From Pezizomycotina sp. ARF18 (Eukaryota; Ascomycota), in the NCBI GenBank assembly GCA_002224055.1, contig AZLU01000077.1, positions 1-64,000 of the forward strand: a DNA stretch of 64,000 nucleotides. Reading direction: 5' to 3'. Each line of letters opens with the position of its first letter. Position 1 is the first letter of the stretch. Shown here piece by piece: positions 9,641 through 21,644 of the stretch. A program made the position numbers and the translations under genes. A model generated the notes under the pieces. It saw only the letters and a program-made list of their open reading frames with translations, searched no databases and was not told where the DNA came from.

Positions 9641-12560
9641 TGCGGGCGAAGGAAGGTCTACAAGATAACCCGTAGCCAACCCTTCAAGGGCCGTATCTGG
9701 GAATAAAGAAGGGACATAAGAAAACAGAAAGCATTTTAATAAGATAAAGCAGAAAGCGGTCAAATGTTGGGTAGAAAAAACTTTTCCTCTTGAGGCCGTT
9801 GGGATTCTAGAAAGCGGCAGAGAACATAGAAAAAGAAGAAAGATGGAAATGCTAAACCGTCACTCCATAGCACACGGCAAAGAACGTTTCACGGATAATT
9901 GCAATGCCGATCGATTCTTACCGCGTACCTTGTGTGGTATATCATTCATTCAGTGACACTCGCATGAACCATGTCTCAACGCCGATGTGGAGAATCTCAA
10001 GCCTAAAATCGAGCAAAGAGACACAGCACACCTTTATAGCATCAGATTCATAGTCTGACTGAGCAAAACGGGTGGGGCCGGCATAATATTCGTTGGCGCA
10101 CAACAAGAGACTTCATGATAATTGACATTGTAGATGTATCAAGGACGATACTACGCAATAAAAATCTTAAAGCACAAAAACCACGGGCCGATAGTTAATA
10201 TGATCGAGTAGTATAATCCGTCGAGAACATTCCGGTCTCCTAGCCACTATCATAACTAGATTTAAAGGCTTATCCACACGATATACAATCAACTCGATGA
10301 ATCGATAATAAGCTTCACACCTTGACGCATCACGTCTATCGTGCAGAGTTCCGCCTCAGGGCTGTGATATATAGCGCAGTAAGCATGAATCTATAACGAC
10401 TTGTTCTTCTTTAAAGAAAGCCGGCATCGAGGATATGCTAGTCAATCAGCGCCGTATCTACTACGAAATACCGATAAGCAAGAGGTAGCCACATATTAAA
10501 AGCTTAGAGATCAATAATGTACGAAATCGTCGGAGAACCGCTATAACATTGCATTAAGTTCCACGGCCATAACCCGTAAAACAAACGCTGTCTAAAACAG
10601 GGCACAGAATATTATTAATATCATCTGCGCAACCGGGCACCATAGTATAGGGCTTGTCTTATTCCCAGTCCCTCGGTTCTCGAACCATATCAGCCTTAGA
10701 GGGTAGTAAAGCGTCACATTCTAAAATTTTCTCACATTACAAGCCCTGCGAAGTATCGATAAAGTTGTGATTCTCTCACTTCTGTTCGAAACTCAGAGAA
10801 TATTATACATCTCACGTATTAAGCATGCGAAAAATCTTCAAGGCATAGCTACATCCGATTATGGTCTTTCAAAGCGCTCTCCAGCATACGTAACCCGCTA
10901 ATCCTGGTCAAGACCCTCTGCAACAACAAATTAACCAGCTCCATCAAAGCGAACGAGCACCAGGACATACTCTATGGAACGCTCACAATGCATTCCTAGC
11001 CATGTTTCTTATATGACACGTACGTACGCACAGCCCAGAATAATGCTTCCACATAGGACGCATAAGCAACCCCTTTCAACGCTCACTAGCCAGTTACTTT
11101 GTGCGCTACATGGTAGCAACAAATAGCTACTGATATAAGTTATGTCCCAATCAAGCGGTATAGAGTGGCGGTATTACTGTCACTCCAATCGAAAACTTAT
11201 ATTGCGAACTTTGAAGACCCCGCATAAAGACTGGAAAATTTCTTCTGATATCAGAAACCCAGTATAAGGCAAAAACAAACTTCTACACCAAACACAACGC
11301 AGGGCAGATTCCCCGAATCCTGTGGAAGACGTGATATTCTCCTGATGAAATCGGGGCACTATCATAGCTTCTAGTTGGAAAACTGAAGGGTCTACAGCCC
11401 CTCTATAAAACCATGATAAGCTTATTTGTAATACTCAAACACTCAACGGCAAGAGATAATAGTTTTTGCATGCACGTTTGATAAAACAGTGAAGATTTGC
11501 ACCCCTAAGATTGCGAGTGATCTATACCTGCCGCCCTCCGTGCGGAGATGGTATATTCAAGGCGATCGTTTACTAGTCTGTCTGATACTTAGAGCCAAGG
11601 TTCTGACTGACTGGGAGAAGTGTACCCAGGATACTTAACTATCCATAGGAGATGAGAAAGTTACATATTGTCTGCTCTTCGATCCTATAGAGCGCGCCTC
11701 TAAAGATACTAAAATCAAGAGTTTTCGCACGGAGTATACAGTATCATCAAATTTCTCACAAAGTATGATAACTACCGCCTCTGAGTCTTTGAGGTTGACG
11801 AATTCCTCCATACAGTGTAAGCCAAAACGAAACCCGAAGTCAGACGCGAAATCATGACCTCCATCGTCCACCTTCGTCTCTCAGAAGACGTCCACACGCT
11901 CCATACATCTTAAGCTCTCTCGGGCCGTACCGTTAATAAACCTGTGGACAGCTCGAGCAAAAATCGCAAAATCGAACGATATAGTATGCGGTGAAGCCCG
12001 CTTAACAGACTTTCTCCAACAAGCATATCCAGTATTTTCATCTAAATATTGCAAAGCGAGCGTGAGTGACATATGTAAGATTTAGATGTTAGCAAATTGT
12101 CCAACGGTTCAATCAACTCAAGACATAAGTCCTACGAACAAGTCCTAAGCCCACGCCTCCCTATAATGGAAGGCTCGTACGTCGAATTCACAATAGCAAC
12201 AACAGCCTTAACGCATAGCGTTTACGGTCTATCCAAAGGGGTTGTGGAACAACCACCATAAGTCCTCAAAATACCTCAGCCGTCGGGGTCAACTTGTATA
12301 ATAACCAGACTAATCGGGGATGTGTACCCAGTATACTGCGCGAACTTCCGAGAGCGAGCAATATCATCCTTAGCTCAAATCTGAAGAATCTTGAGAACGT
12401 AGCGTGCCGAGGCGATAACAAAGAGCCAACTGAGAATATTTCCTCAAACAGGATAGAGTTCCAAGCTCAGCTGGACAAAGTGTGGAGCGTAGCTTTCGAG
12501 ACCGCAATATACCTTCAGACATGCAGAGAGGACGTCTCATAGTGTCAAACATCTCCCAAG
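9641..12560. other. 2.9 kb homopolymer-poor block, mostly non-coding
   Basis: Base composition is balanced and homopolymers longer than six are essentially absent. The flanking sequence and the rest of the window are full of A/T tracts. No conserved protein was recognised on either strand. The best frames are on the minus strand at 11635-12084 (described separately) and 11180-11365, and on the plus strand at 12294-12542. The block ends at a 13-nt A-run near 12575. It may be an old insertion or a heavily diverged gene region. Confidence 0.35.
11635..12084 (-). pseudogene. Possible decayed gene fragment, family unknown
   Basis: A single minus-strand frame of about 150 codons has one internal TGA. 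It reads LALQYLDENTGYACWRKSVK, then FAIFARAVHRFINGTARESL, then FGFRFGLHCMEEFVNLKDSE and KFDDTVYSVRKLLILVSLEA. The composition looks natural, with mixed charged and hydrophobic residues and no low complexity. No domain is recognised. The single stop could come from a C-to-T or G-to-A change. With no match and no adjoining exons I cannot exclude chance. Confidence 0.3.
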
Positions 12561-12885
12561 AATATCGCATACGATAAAAAAAAAAAAAAGACACACGTCC
12601 AATAATTAAAAAAAAAAATATTTCTTTTATAAAATATATTCCCTATTTAATTTCCCTATAACCCAGAAAAAATGTAAACAGTAGAAAGCACTAGCAGCTT
12701 CTGAATAAAGACACAAAATAACAAGTTTCCTGAATGAATGAAATTTCTTTATAAAACAAATTTAGCGCGACAAAACATCAGTGAGCGTGATTTAATCGTG
12801 AGAAAATGTGCAGTGTGATATATCGATGCGGAACGTTACGGATATGAGGCAATAACCAGAAGAACAATGCGTGGTAAGTAGGATT

Positions 12886-14273
12886 TTAGCCTCCGAACTT
12901 GCGCAGGCGCGCCGTGTTCATGGCGATCTGGTCGTCGACCTTGTCCGTCTAAATTCGTAGGAAAAATAATGCGTTAGCACGTGAATCTACAAACAATGAT
13001 GATAACCATATCGAATAAGATGCCTACCTTTCTGGTGAGCCTCGTCAGCTGCTCGTTCTGGTAATCGACCTCCTTGCTCGTCGCCAGCGCAAGCTGCTTC
13101 AGCCTCGCCGCCGCATCACCAATCTGCCCAAGATTATCGTGAATCTCGTCTCCATCGCGTCATCCTCCTCATCGGCCTCGAACTGGAACTCGCCTTTTCC
13201 GCCAGCTCATCTGCTGCCTCTGCCTAGCACCCATAGGCTGACCGCTTCCATCCAGCACACCACCGACACGCTGCCTCTGGTCGAAGCCGGCTTTATGCGT
13301 CTGCTCGCTATGACGCGGTCCTCCTGGTGCTTCTGGAGTATCTCATCTTCCTTCCGCTGGTTCCTCGCCTGCGAGTTGAACGGGTTGGCGACGTGCACGG
13401 CGAACATACTCGATTAAGCGTCTTTAGCTGCCGAGCTTTCTCCTCTGCTATGTTCCCGTGCGTGCGGGCTAAATCGAGGTTTTTCTCCGTGTTCATCAAC
13501 CGCTCACCCTGCTCTCCGAGTCTAGCCAGGTATCCCTACCCGTCATTTCTGCCGCTTCAGCAGCTCGAAGAGCATTACGCGTCGACGCGACGGATTCCTG
13601 CTTCGTAAAGCGGATCTGCTGCTTCAGCGCGTCTACGTCTTCCTCCTCTTCCTCTTCCGCCGTCATCTGCCTGTTCCCCGTCGCGCCGCCGTACGAACCG
13701 CCACCGCTACCATATCCTTGATCGTTAGCGCCGTATCCTCCGGGGCGGTTATATCCGCCCGCGGACGACGTGTCGGGAGGCAATTGCTGCTGCTGCTGCC
13801 GCTGCTTCGCGCCGCCGAAGAGCTCGCTGCGGTTCGAGTCGTACGTGCTGTCGGAGTCGTTGCGCTGCGCACCCGGCCGGCCCGCGCCGCCGAAGGATTT
13901 CGGCTCCGGAGCGCCGCCGTAGCCAGAGGGTTCGCTGCCGCCGCCGTAGCGGGAGGCTCCACCGCCGTAACCGCCTCCTCCGCTGGATCCACCGTAGCCA
14001 CCTCCCGATCCTCCGTAACCGCCGCTGCTGCCTCCGTATCCACCACCTCCTCCAGCGGATCCGCCATAACACCGCCGGATCCACCGTAACCACCACCGCC
14101 TCCACCAGACGCGTACGGATTACTGCCGCCGCCACCCCCTTGCTGAGCGTACGGATTCCACCCCCTTGTTGCGGCTGCTGCTGTCCCCTCTTGCCGAAAA
14201 GAGCGGCTTTATCGGCGGAGTTGTCCTCCTCGGGCGGTTGCGGCGTCTTGGGTTTCTTGCTGAATAGACCCAT
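12886..14273 (-). CDS. SEC9: SEC9-like t-SNARE (SNAP-25 family)
   Basis: Qb/Qc SNARE that pairs with syntaxin (Sso) and synaptobrevin (Snc) to fuse secretory vesicles with the plasma membrane. The start [20 protein letters not shown] is followed by a Gly/Tyr/Ser-rich, Gln-containing N-terminal region (to about 13740), typical of filamentous fungi. The Qb helix (13400-13610) has [37 protein letters not shown] and then NPFNSQARN. The Qc helix (12889-13140) has [20 protein letters not shown] and ends [18 protein letters not shown]. An intron at 12949-13027 interrupts the Qc helix. There is no transmembrane segment, as normal for the family. At least four single-base frame changes (near 14155, 14050, 13500 and 13140) break the frame, yet conserved residues continue on both sides of each; I suspect sequence errors. 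The gene is divergent from the 98-codon gene at 15025. Confidence 0.9.
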
Positions 14274-15024
14274 TGCGTTTTATAAAGTTTTTCTGAGAGG
14301 TTTGGAGAGAAAGCGAGGAGTGTAGTTGCTTTGTGTCTTTGTTGTAAGGGTGGAAAGGGCTTGCTATTTGTATTGTATCGTAGATTGTTAGCTCTTTCAG
14401 CCGTACGAGTGGGAAATCTCACCCCATCCAGCCACCAGAAATTGGGACAGTGACGCCTGAGAACGGTAGGGGCTGACTTTACTCACCTTTCCTGAACGTA
14501 TTCCAAATCTTTTCTGATGCTTTTCAATTCGTTTCTTTACTGTGTAACTTGACAAACCTAGGAAAAAAGAAGGAAGAAAATACAATCGAGAAAAAGGAGA
14601 GATCTATCGCCTTTTAAATGGGAAGAGCCTTTCAGGAGTAAGGAAGAAAGAGTAGCACAATTGTTTCGAAAAAGCAAAAAGGACCCTTCCCTTTCCCTCT
14701 TTAATACTTACTATACTGCATTGAGCTGGTTTAGCTTAAAGGCGGCAAAAAGGTCAAAGCTCCCTTATTTTTATCCCCCGTTCTGGGGTATTGTCTTGGC
14801 ACTCTCTTAACCTTACACAAGCCACCACAGCAGATAAAGCAAAGCCACTATAGATTACGATCCTCCGAGGCAGAGAGAGACACGTCTTTAACTAAACGTA
14901 ACTTCAGCTGTCTGTCTGTCTCACAGCGGAGTATCTCAAATGGCATAAGATATATAAGACACCTACAGCATTTAATACACCTTCAATCGTCATTCTGTTA
15001 GCCCTAGTAGATTTGACCCCAGCC
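14274..15024. promoter_or_regulatory. Shared upstream region of SEC9 and the divergent small gene
   Basis: A 750-bp intergenic stretch lies between two divergent starts, so it should hold both promoters. No long open frame with family resemblance is present. A dinucleotide-like GTCTGTCTGTCTC is at about 14909. No specific factor site is claimed. Confidence 0.45.
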
Positions 15025-15416
15025 ATGTCCGCGAAGCCCCAATCCACGCTAACGATCGCGGAGCTGCTGACGGACTTGAGCTCGCTGAAAGCTGTCGTAC
15101 GTACCACATCTCCTCCCAGCCCTCTGCCCCGGCTCCTTTCTCTTCCTCTTCCTTCTCCTCTTTATATGGTACTAACGAAGACATATTGCAGACACCATCC
15201 GAAGCCCTCTCCCTCGTCACAACAACCACAACAACCACAACAACCACCTCTTCCACCTCTTCCACCTCCTCCACCGAAGACGACACCGACGAAGATTTAA
15301 GATCCGCGCGCGAGCTAATAGAGCTGTACAACGAAGTCGCAGAGAGAGCGGGTATGGACGAACTACGGCGGTGCAGGGAGAACGTGGAGAATGTACGGCG
15401 GAGGGTTGAGGGGTGA
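15025..15416 (+). CDS. Small acidic, coiled-coil-like protein of about 98 residues
   Basis: Exon 1 (15025-15096) begins MSAKPQSTLTIAELLTDLSS and ends at GTACGT. The intron has a perfect TACTAAC branch site at about 15169. Exon 2 (15192-15416) starts TPSEALSLV and passes through a Thr/Ser-rich linker of 17 residues and an acidic patch EDDTDEDL. It ends in a helix, SARELIELYNEVAERAGMDE, followed by LRRCRENVENVRRRVEG and a stop. The reading frame is uninterrupted and both splice sites are canonical, which supports a real gene. The layout (two helical parts with a low-complexity linker) recalls small subunits of larger assemblies, but I do not recognise the family. The linker length may vary because it is a (ACA/ACC)n-type repeat. 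Confidence 0.6.
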
Positions 15417-16775
15417 TGTGAAATATGGTGGGTGTCGGATAGTATGTCTTCTCTTAGTGGGGAGTACTGTTTTGTCGATAGAGGCACTCGGGATATGGAG
15501 AAAAAACATCCCTGTGAATAAGATAAATATAAGAAAAACGCCAGCAAGGAACCCTGTACTATATATTCTAGAAGGGTGATGGTGACACGAATTTTCGAAG
15601 TCGGTATTGGTATATTTGCGATTACAAACTGTATTTTTAATTGTTAAATACCATAATCAAATAGCCTTCTAGGAAGTGATATGCCTATAGTCCATCGAAA
15701 AAAGGACGGTGCTACTTTATCAAACAACTAGACACGTTTTAGGCAAAGAATGGCTTTTGGTCCGCTGGCAAATTGTTATACGTAAAAAACAATCTTAGGT
15801 CGTGCAGCGCCAGTTAGAGCTTTGTTTGATATTTGTTCCTTTCAATTTAATCCAAGAAGTGAGAGCTTGTTAACCTCCCCCTCTCTCGACAGTCTTTTTT
15901 GATTGTATGTACAATAAAAATTTGTTTGTAAAATATAAAAATCCAAGATATGTTATTAGACGCCAAATATATGAATAACTATGTTTTTTGATAATACGGT
16001 GATGTAATATTTCATAGAAAATGATATATAGAGAATATGTAGAAAAAAATAAAAGTATAACAAATAAATAAACAAATGTGTAGATGCTTAAGAGAAGTTT
16101 GAAAAACCGGAGGAAGATAGAACAAGAGAAAGATAGTACAGGAGAAAATTTCGTATTTCCAATTGGATTTTTTCTGATATACATGTTTGCTAATTCCGTC
16201 ATCAAGCGCGCTACCGCCTGACAGCGCAAAGAGAGATAAAGAAAATATAAAGGAAATTCGTTATTTTTCGAGCATTTTATTGCCATGACTACCTACTGAG
16301 AAAAAAAAGTGAGATTATGGGAAAATGAGGGAATGTAAGGAATGCATTGCTAGGTTGACGAGAGAGAGCGCTGAGAAACGAGAGGATGCAGTGAGGTGTG
16401 TGCTAAAAAAAAAAAATAAAAAATAAAAAATAAAAAAATACAAACAAACGCATTTATAATAGTCATTGCCATGGCATGAATGCAAGATATATAGAAAAGG
16501 AAAGAAAAGTAAAAAGGGGATATTTTTTTCGCGGCAAATTACATGAGAGATTGGCATCTTCGAAGCGGTATATTACTACTGCCACGAGATCTGAACAAAT
16601 TAGTAAAGTGTGGGAGCAAAAAACGAGGATGATATCAAACGTAGTAAGTAAGGCTCTTTGACTTTTACATCAAAAAAGCTACTTGCAATATTAATGTGTC
16701 ATTATTAATCATCGAAAGAGAAAAAACTTAAAATGCAAACCTGGAACAAATTAAAACCAAATACTCCCGCTCTTT
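15417..16775. other. Intergenic between the small gene and the RING gene
   Basis: No gene recognised. It is AT-rich with repeated AAATAAAAA units at about 16407-16440, and it probably holds 3' ends of both neighbouring transcripts. Frames such as 15870-16286 on the minus strand are low in complexity and hydrophobic by composition. Confidence 0.4.
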
Positions 16776-19177
16776 CTATTGACCAGCCCTCTTCCCGAAA
16801 TAATCCCGACACCTATCGCACCAGAGTTTGTCCTGATCGAGGTTGACTTCAGCAGAGCCGACCCTCTCCTTGGCCGCGATCGATGTCCTCAGGCAATCCT
16901 CGTGGAAACCATGGCCGCAGTCCAGTCTCAGCAAGCTGTTGTGGGAATTATCGTTGTCGGCCTCACTGCAAAGGCCAAACTTGGCCATCGCGCATGAGGT
17001 CAGGGCGAACGAACGTATTACCTGGCTGAACACCAGCAACTTCTCGCCAGTTATTGTTGGGGCCTTCGATTCCATAGACGACTTGGGACGCGGAGGTGGC
17101 TTCGGCGACGGAGATTTGCTATTGTTGCTCGGAGTACCGCCGGTCGGTGGTCCGAGCCTTTCAGAAGGTGGAGTCCTTGGTCGGTTCTTTAGGATACCCG
17201 GGGATTAGGCGCTTTCTCATCCGATCGCTTGTTCTTCAGTATGCCCTGCGGCTGCTGCGGCGAGGGTTGCGGGGGAGCCTGAGGAGCTTGTGGTGGATAC
17301 TGTGGCGGATACTGCTGCGGCGAATACTGCTGCGGTGGATACTGAGGCGGATAGTTGGGTGTGTACATGTCGTCGTAATACTGCCACTCGTCGCCGGGCG
17401 ATCGTAGTTATCCTGCCGTGGCGGTAATCTCCCGCTGCCAACCCCGCCGCCGACCATCATCGGCCGGTCCGTGATAATATCGGCAGGCCGCGGCCGTGCA
17501 GATATCGATTTCGACCTCCTCGCAGGTTCCGAGACCGGAGAACCTGGTCTGCTCTTCTGACGGCGACGCGATTGTCGTTCTTCGTGTTGGTGCTCGGGGG
17601 CGGCGGCTGATCGTAAAAGTATCCGTTGTCGTATCCTGCACCTGGACCTAATTCGTACTCAGGGGTGTGCAAACTCGGTGCCGAAAATCTCGGGTCGCCG
17701 TACGACGATTCCCAGTCCCTGTCATTGAAAGAGCGACCGCGGGACGACCCTTTGGGACGGTGGCGGCGGTGTTCCCGAGGAGGTCCCGCCGGAACAACTT
17801 CGTTACCATAATAGTGCTCTGGAGGGTCGGAGGTTGGGTGGTGGTGGATCGGCGGCCTGTTTTGGTTGTTGTGGTGTGGATCGGCGGCGGCGCGGGGAAG
17901 GTGGCGGTGAATTGGAATATTTCGTCAAGGTGCCTTCGCAGCGCTGTGCCGATGATTCGGAGGGTAACCGCCCGAACCTGAAGATGGAAGGGAGATGTTC
18001 GACATAGGCGGTGTCATGCCAGTGTGCATGGATGGAGCCCGAGGTCTTCTAGCCGTCGACTCCCTGTGTGCACGCGGCAGATGCCTGTGCTGCCGACCTT
18101 CGGAGTAAGTATCGTCGTCGTCGTCGGCTGGAAATACAGGCGAATATCCGGACCGGGAACGCCGTGTCCTGTCAAGCATGTTGTTAACAAAAACATGTTC
18201 ACTTCTTTAACCTCTCTCAGGCACAGAGGGCATTTTGCAGTAATTGTATTCGGGTCGAAAGCAGTAGCAGATGATGATGAGGAAGAAGATGGCGATGTGG
18301 ATACTGTTGTTGGAGAAGCTGTTGATGATGTTGCTGAAGAAGATTCGGAGGCCTTCGGTGATTCCTATTCACCGTAGTAGTCCTTCTTCTGCATGCAATG
18401 AAGCCCGACGATGTGGCCGCACTCAAGTTTAATGGCGGGCTCCATCTTCGGGCAACAGCGTCGGAATCCACATGACAGCATGAACTAAAAGCGGCAAAGA
18501 GCACTCCGAACACTTGTACAACGCTGCTTTACTTGTCCAGTCCGGTGTTGACGCCGGGGGGACACGTACAAGCTCCAATCCCATCTTCGGCCTCGCTGCC
18601 GCTACAGGAAATCTATTCGGGCACGGGACGAGAACCATGTACTCCAACATCCTCGGCAACTTCATCAGGAAGTGCTGGATCTCCATGCCGTGGATTGTGA
18701 CTTGCATACCTGAATATCTCTGCCCTCCAGCGAACATGTGCGGCGGGGGCGAATTCGAGTGTCCCGGAGGTGGTACTGGTGGATAAGAAGCACCGTAGTC
18801 GTAAGGCGGATAATCCGAAGGCATAGGTGGTGCTGGCGGAAAAGCGACGTCCGGTGAAGTTACATACCCGGCAGCGAAGTGTGGAGGTTGCTGGGCTGGA
18901 TGAAGAGGTGACCTGGCTCACCCATAGCGGGGAATCCGCCGCCGCCGCCGCCGCCTCCAGTCAAGTTTAACGGCGGGAGTTCACCTCCGTGCACGAAGCT
19001 CTGATACTGGGCGACCATGGGAACTCGAAGGGATTGACGGGGACGCGGCTGAGATTTGGCATCGAAGCAGTCGGTCCGTCAACGTGCACGGACTTTGCTC
19101 GACGGCGACTGCCTCCATTTGAATACGTATCCGGCCCACAGCGCTCAAGTATTGATCGTAGGGGTCGCCGCGCTCAT
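16776..19177 (-). CDS. Double RING-finger protein, candidate E3 ubiquitin ligase
   Basis: A long, proline-rich minus-strand protein of about 700-780 residues in several frames. It begins near 19177 with a DPYDQYLSAVGRI-type start and a Gly/Pro-rich region. A split RING follows: CSEC at about 18535, CGHIVGLHC at about 18390-18415, a Ser/Thr/Ala-rich insert, and a closing CPLC-like pair near 18220. A Pro/Gln-rich region (PPQYPPQQYSPQQYPPQ type) spans about 17250-17370. The C-terminus has a second RING-like set: GLCSEADN, LRLDCGHGFHEDCL and LWCDRCRDYFGKRAGQ, with the stop at 16776. RING pairs bind zinc and usually recruit E2 enzymes. The function of this protein is unknown. Several single-base frame changes are present, and introns were not resolved. 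The exact start is uncertain by a few codons because a frame change falls next to it. Confidence 0.62.
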
Positions 19178-19315
19178 GACGGCTCCAGCCCGAGGAGGCA
19201 TCATCTAGGAACCAGAAACTTTTTTTTTTCGAGACCAGGACCAAGGCTGCTACTACTGCCGAGTTGGAAGGAAGATCCAAGGAAGAGTCGATATGTGAAA
19301 GATCCTATGTATGCG

Positions 19316-19357
<42 letters not shown>

Positions 19358-21613
19358 TCCAAGTTCTGGAAAGAGAGATGCGGGGGGGAAAGCTGTATAT
19401 GTAGCTGTATACGAGAGAACAGACGATAAGAAATATAGCTTCCTGGATGAAGAAGAAAGGCAGCTTTCGTTTCCTAGAATATGTTCTATCTCTCTCTTTG
19501 TTCTTTTGTCCTATTATGAAGTGGAGGTTAGAAGAAGAAGAAGAAGAAAGATGTTAGAGAAATATACAGAAAGGACGATGATGATATTATTTTACTGCTA
19601 ACTACTTGTCAAAGCAACTTGGAAAGTGATGTGAGTTGTTTCAACGCTGTGGTTGGCTGGCCAGGGAAGTCACTCTACCCACCTACCTTTTTTTTTATTT
19701 TTTATTTTTTATTTTTTTTTTTTTTTTCCTGCTTGTCACTCACTCCCACTTCTCATACCTCCACCATTTCTGCTAATAATATTTATTTTATTTTTTCTTT
19801 ATTACGTCGTAGAAGGGCGCGGGCCTTTCCTATTTGGAGAGGTCCCGAGGCTCCCACTTAGTCAGCAGGCCAAGCGAAAGGGGCTGACAGCCGACCAAAC
19901 AAAGAAAAAGAAAAGTACCGCCACACGCGCCGCCACTTCAGTCTTGTGAAACGTTTCGCCTATCCGAATATCAAATATTGATACCAAAGGGAACGAATCA
20001 GAACAAATCCGTTGGCAAATATTTTGAATTATTAAGGTATTGAAATTTGAAATCTTATTATAAAGATGGATGGTGAAAGGAACGAGGGTTATAAGACTCG
20101 TTTCTGCTTGCGATACGCGATGTTGTTTTATATTGATTTAAATGAACCATAACCGGTCTCAATCCCACAGAAGGGGACCCAGACAAGCACATAGCGGTTG
20201 TTTTGATTCGATCCTCTAGCTAGATATATGTAGGAAATTTTAGCCTAATCGCGTTGTAATCATTTTTGGCATGGAAAACCCAAATAAGATCATGAAAGAA
20301 AGAGATGGCCCAAGGAGGCCGCCAGTCAGTTCCTATATAAAGTCAATTGCGTTTCAGGCCTAGCCTTTAATTGCAGAGGCTCCGTAAATCCCAATAAGAG
20401 GGAACTAAGTTGGCTATCCGTTTAATGCGCAGCGTCATGCTCCATTTGATGGTCAAGCAACTCTTGCTTGATTTTCTTAATTATCCTTTGAGCCAGTTAT
20501 CGATTAAGTATGGTGGGTTAACAGTAGACTTTGACCATTTCATGTTTTAAAGCCCAAGACGTTGAATGAATTGGCATGATAAAATTAGGCGTTGCAAAAT
20601 TGAAAAAGGGCCTTCCGTGTTTTGTAAATAAGTGGATAATCCCGATAGTGTATGCAGAGTGATATTGGTAGTATCGATGTATTGTGGAATCGATATCTAA
20701 TAGAAAGATGTATGCCTGTGCTTGTTAGATATTCGTTTTTATATACTTATAGATTACAGACCACACAGGCCTATGAAGTTAGTCAATAATAATAGACAAA
20801 TTTGAACTATAGGGAGATGTTATAGAAGAAACAGGCAGCTCTTACGGTATATTTTAGAATTTCCGGTTGTCATGTTATTCTAGATAAGCTATAACATTGG
20901 GGTGGATTTGGGCTGCGACTCCGATTCTGTTTAATTTAGTTGTCTGAAGGCAGCTCAGCAGCTTTGAATTCTCCTATAGTATTTGTTTGATCCTTTGATG
21001 ACCACCTACTACACAGACACAGTCCTTCTTATCAAATTATAAGTCCGATCTACAAGAAAGATCAAAGGATGGTTTCTGGCCTGATATCATCGTACCTAGC
21101 GACACAAGGCTTACAAGAGCGTTCGTACACTGGCTGGACTACTTCTGTCCAATTAACAAGCTACTACACTGTAATACTGAAAACGTTAGCTAGAGACATA
21201 GGGTGCTCCTAGTAACGAACTGAAAGGTTCTTAGCAAAATTCCACATCCACAACTCTATACTCAGGCTCGCATCGAGCTCTGGCTCCCCAAAATATTCTG
21301 AAGGATTTAGTTATAGGTCGGATTACCCTTAATTCTTCAATTTCAAGTATACAACTATTCTCATTCGAGGATTAGCCAACCTTCTGCATCGGACGACATC
21401 CTGTATATCACAAACTGTTGGCCTCAAGCAGACTACAAAACAGCCAATTATCTATCACCAAAGGAGTCGCCGAACGGCACAAAAAATAGTCTATAGTCTT
21501 CTTTAAAATTATCTGTAATATCTCGTAATAGGAAAGTAGTGAGCCTAAAAGAGGTGATCGGCGAACAAAACAATCTCAAAAAAAGCTACGCGCTGGACCC
21601 CACTTGCGTCTAG

Positions 21614-21644
<31 letters not shown>

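Noticed and set aside
13496-14089. Overlapping Ala/Val- and Arg-rich frames within SEC9
   Set aside because: They are shadows of the Gly/Tyr/Ser-rich SEC9 N-terminal region in other frames.
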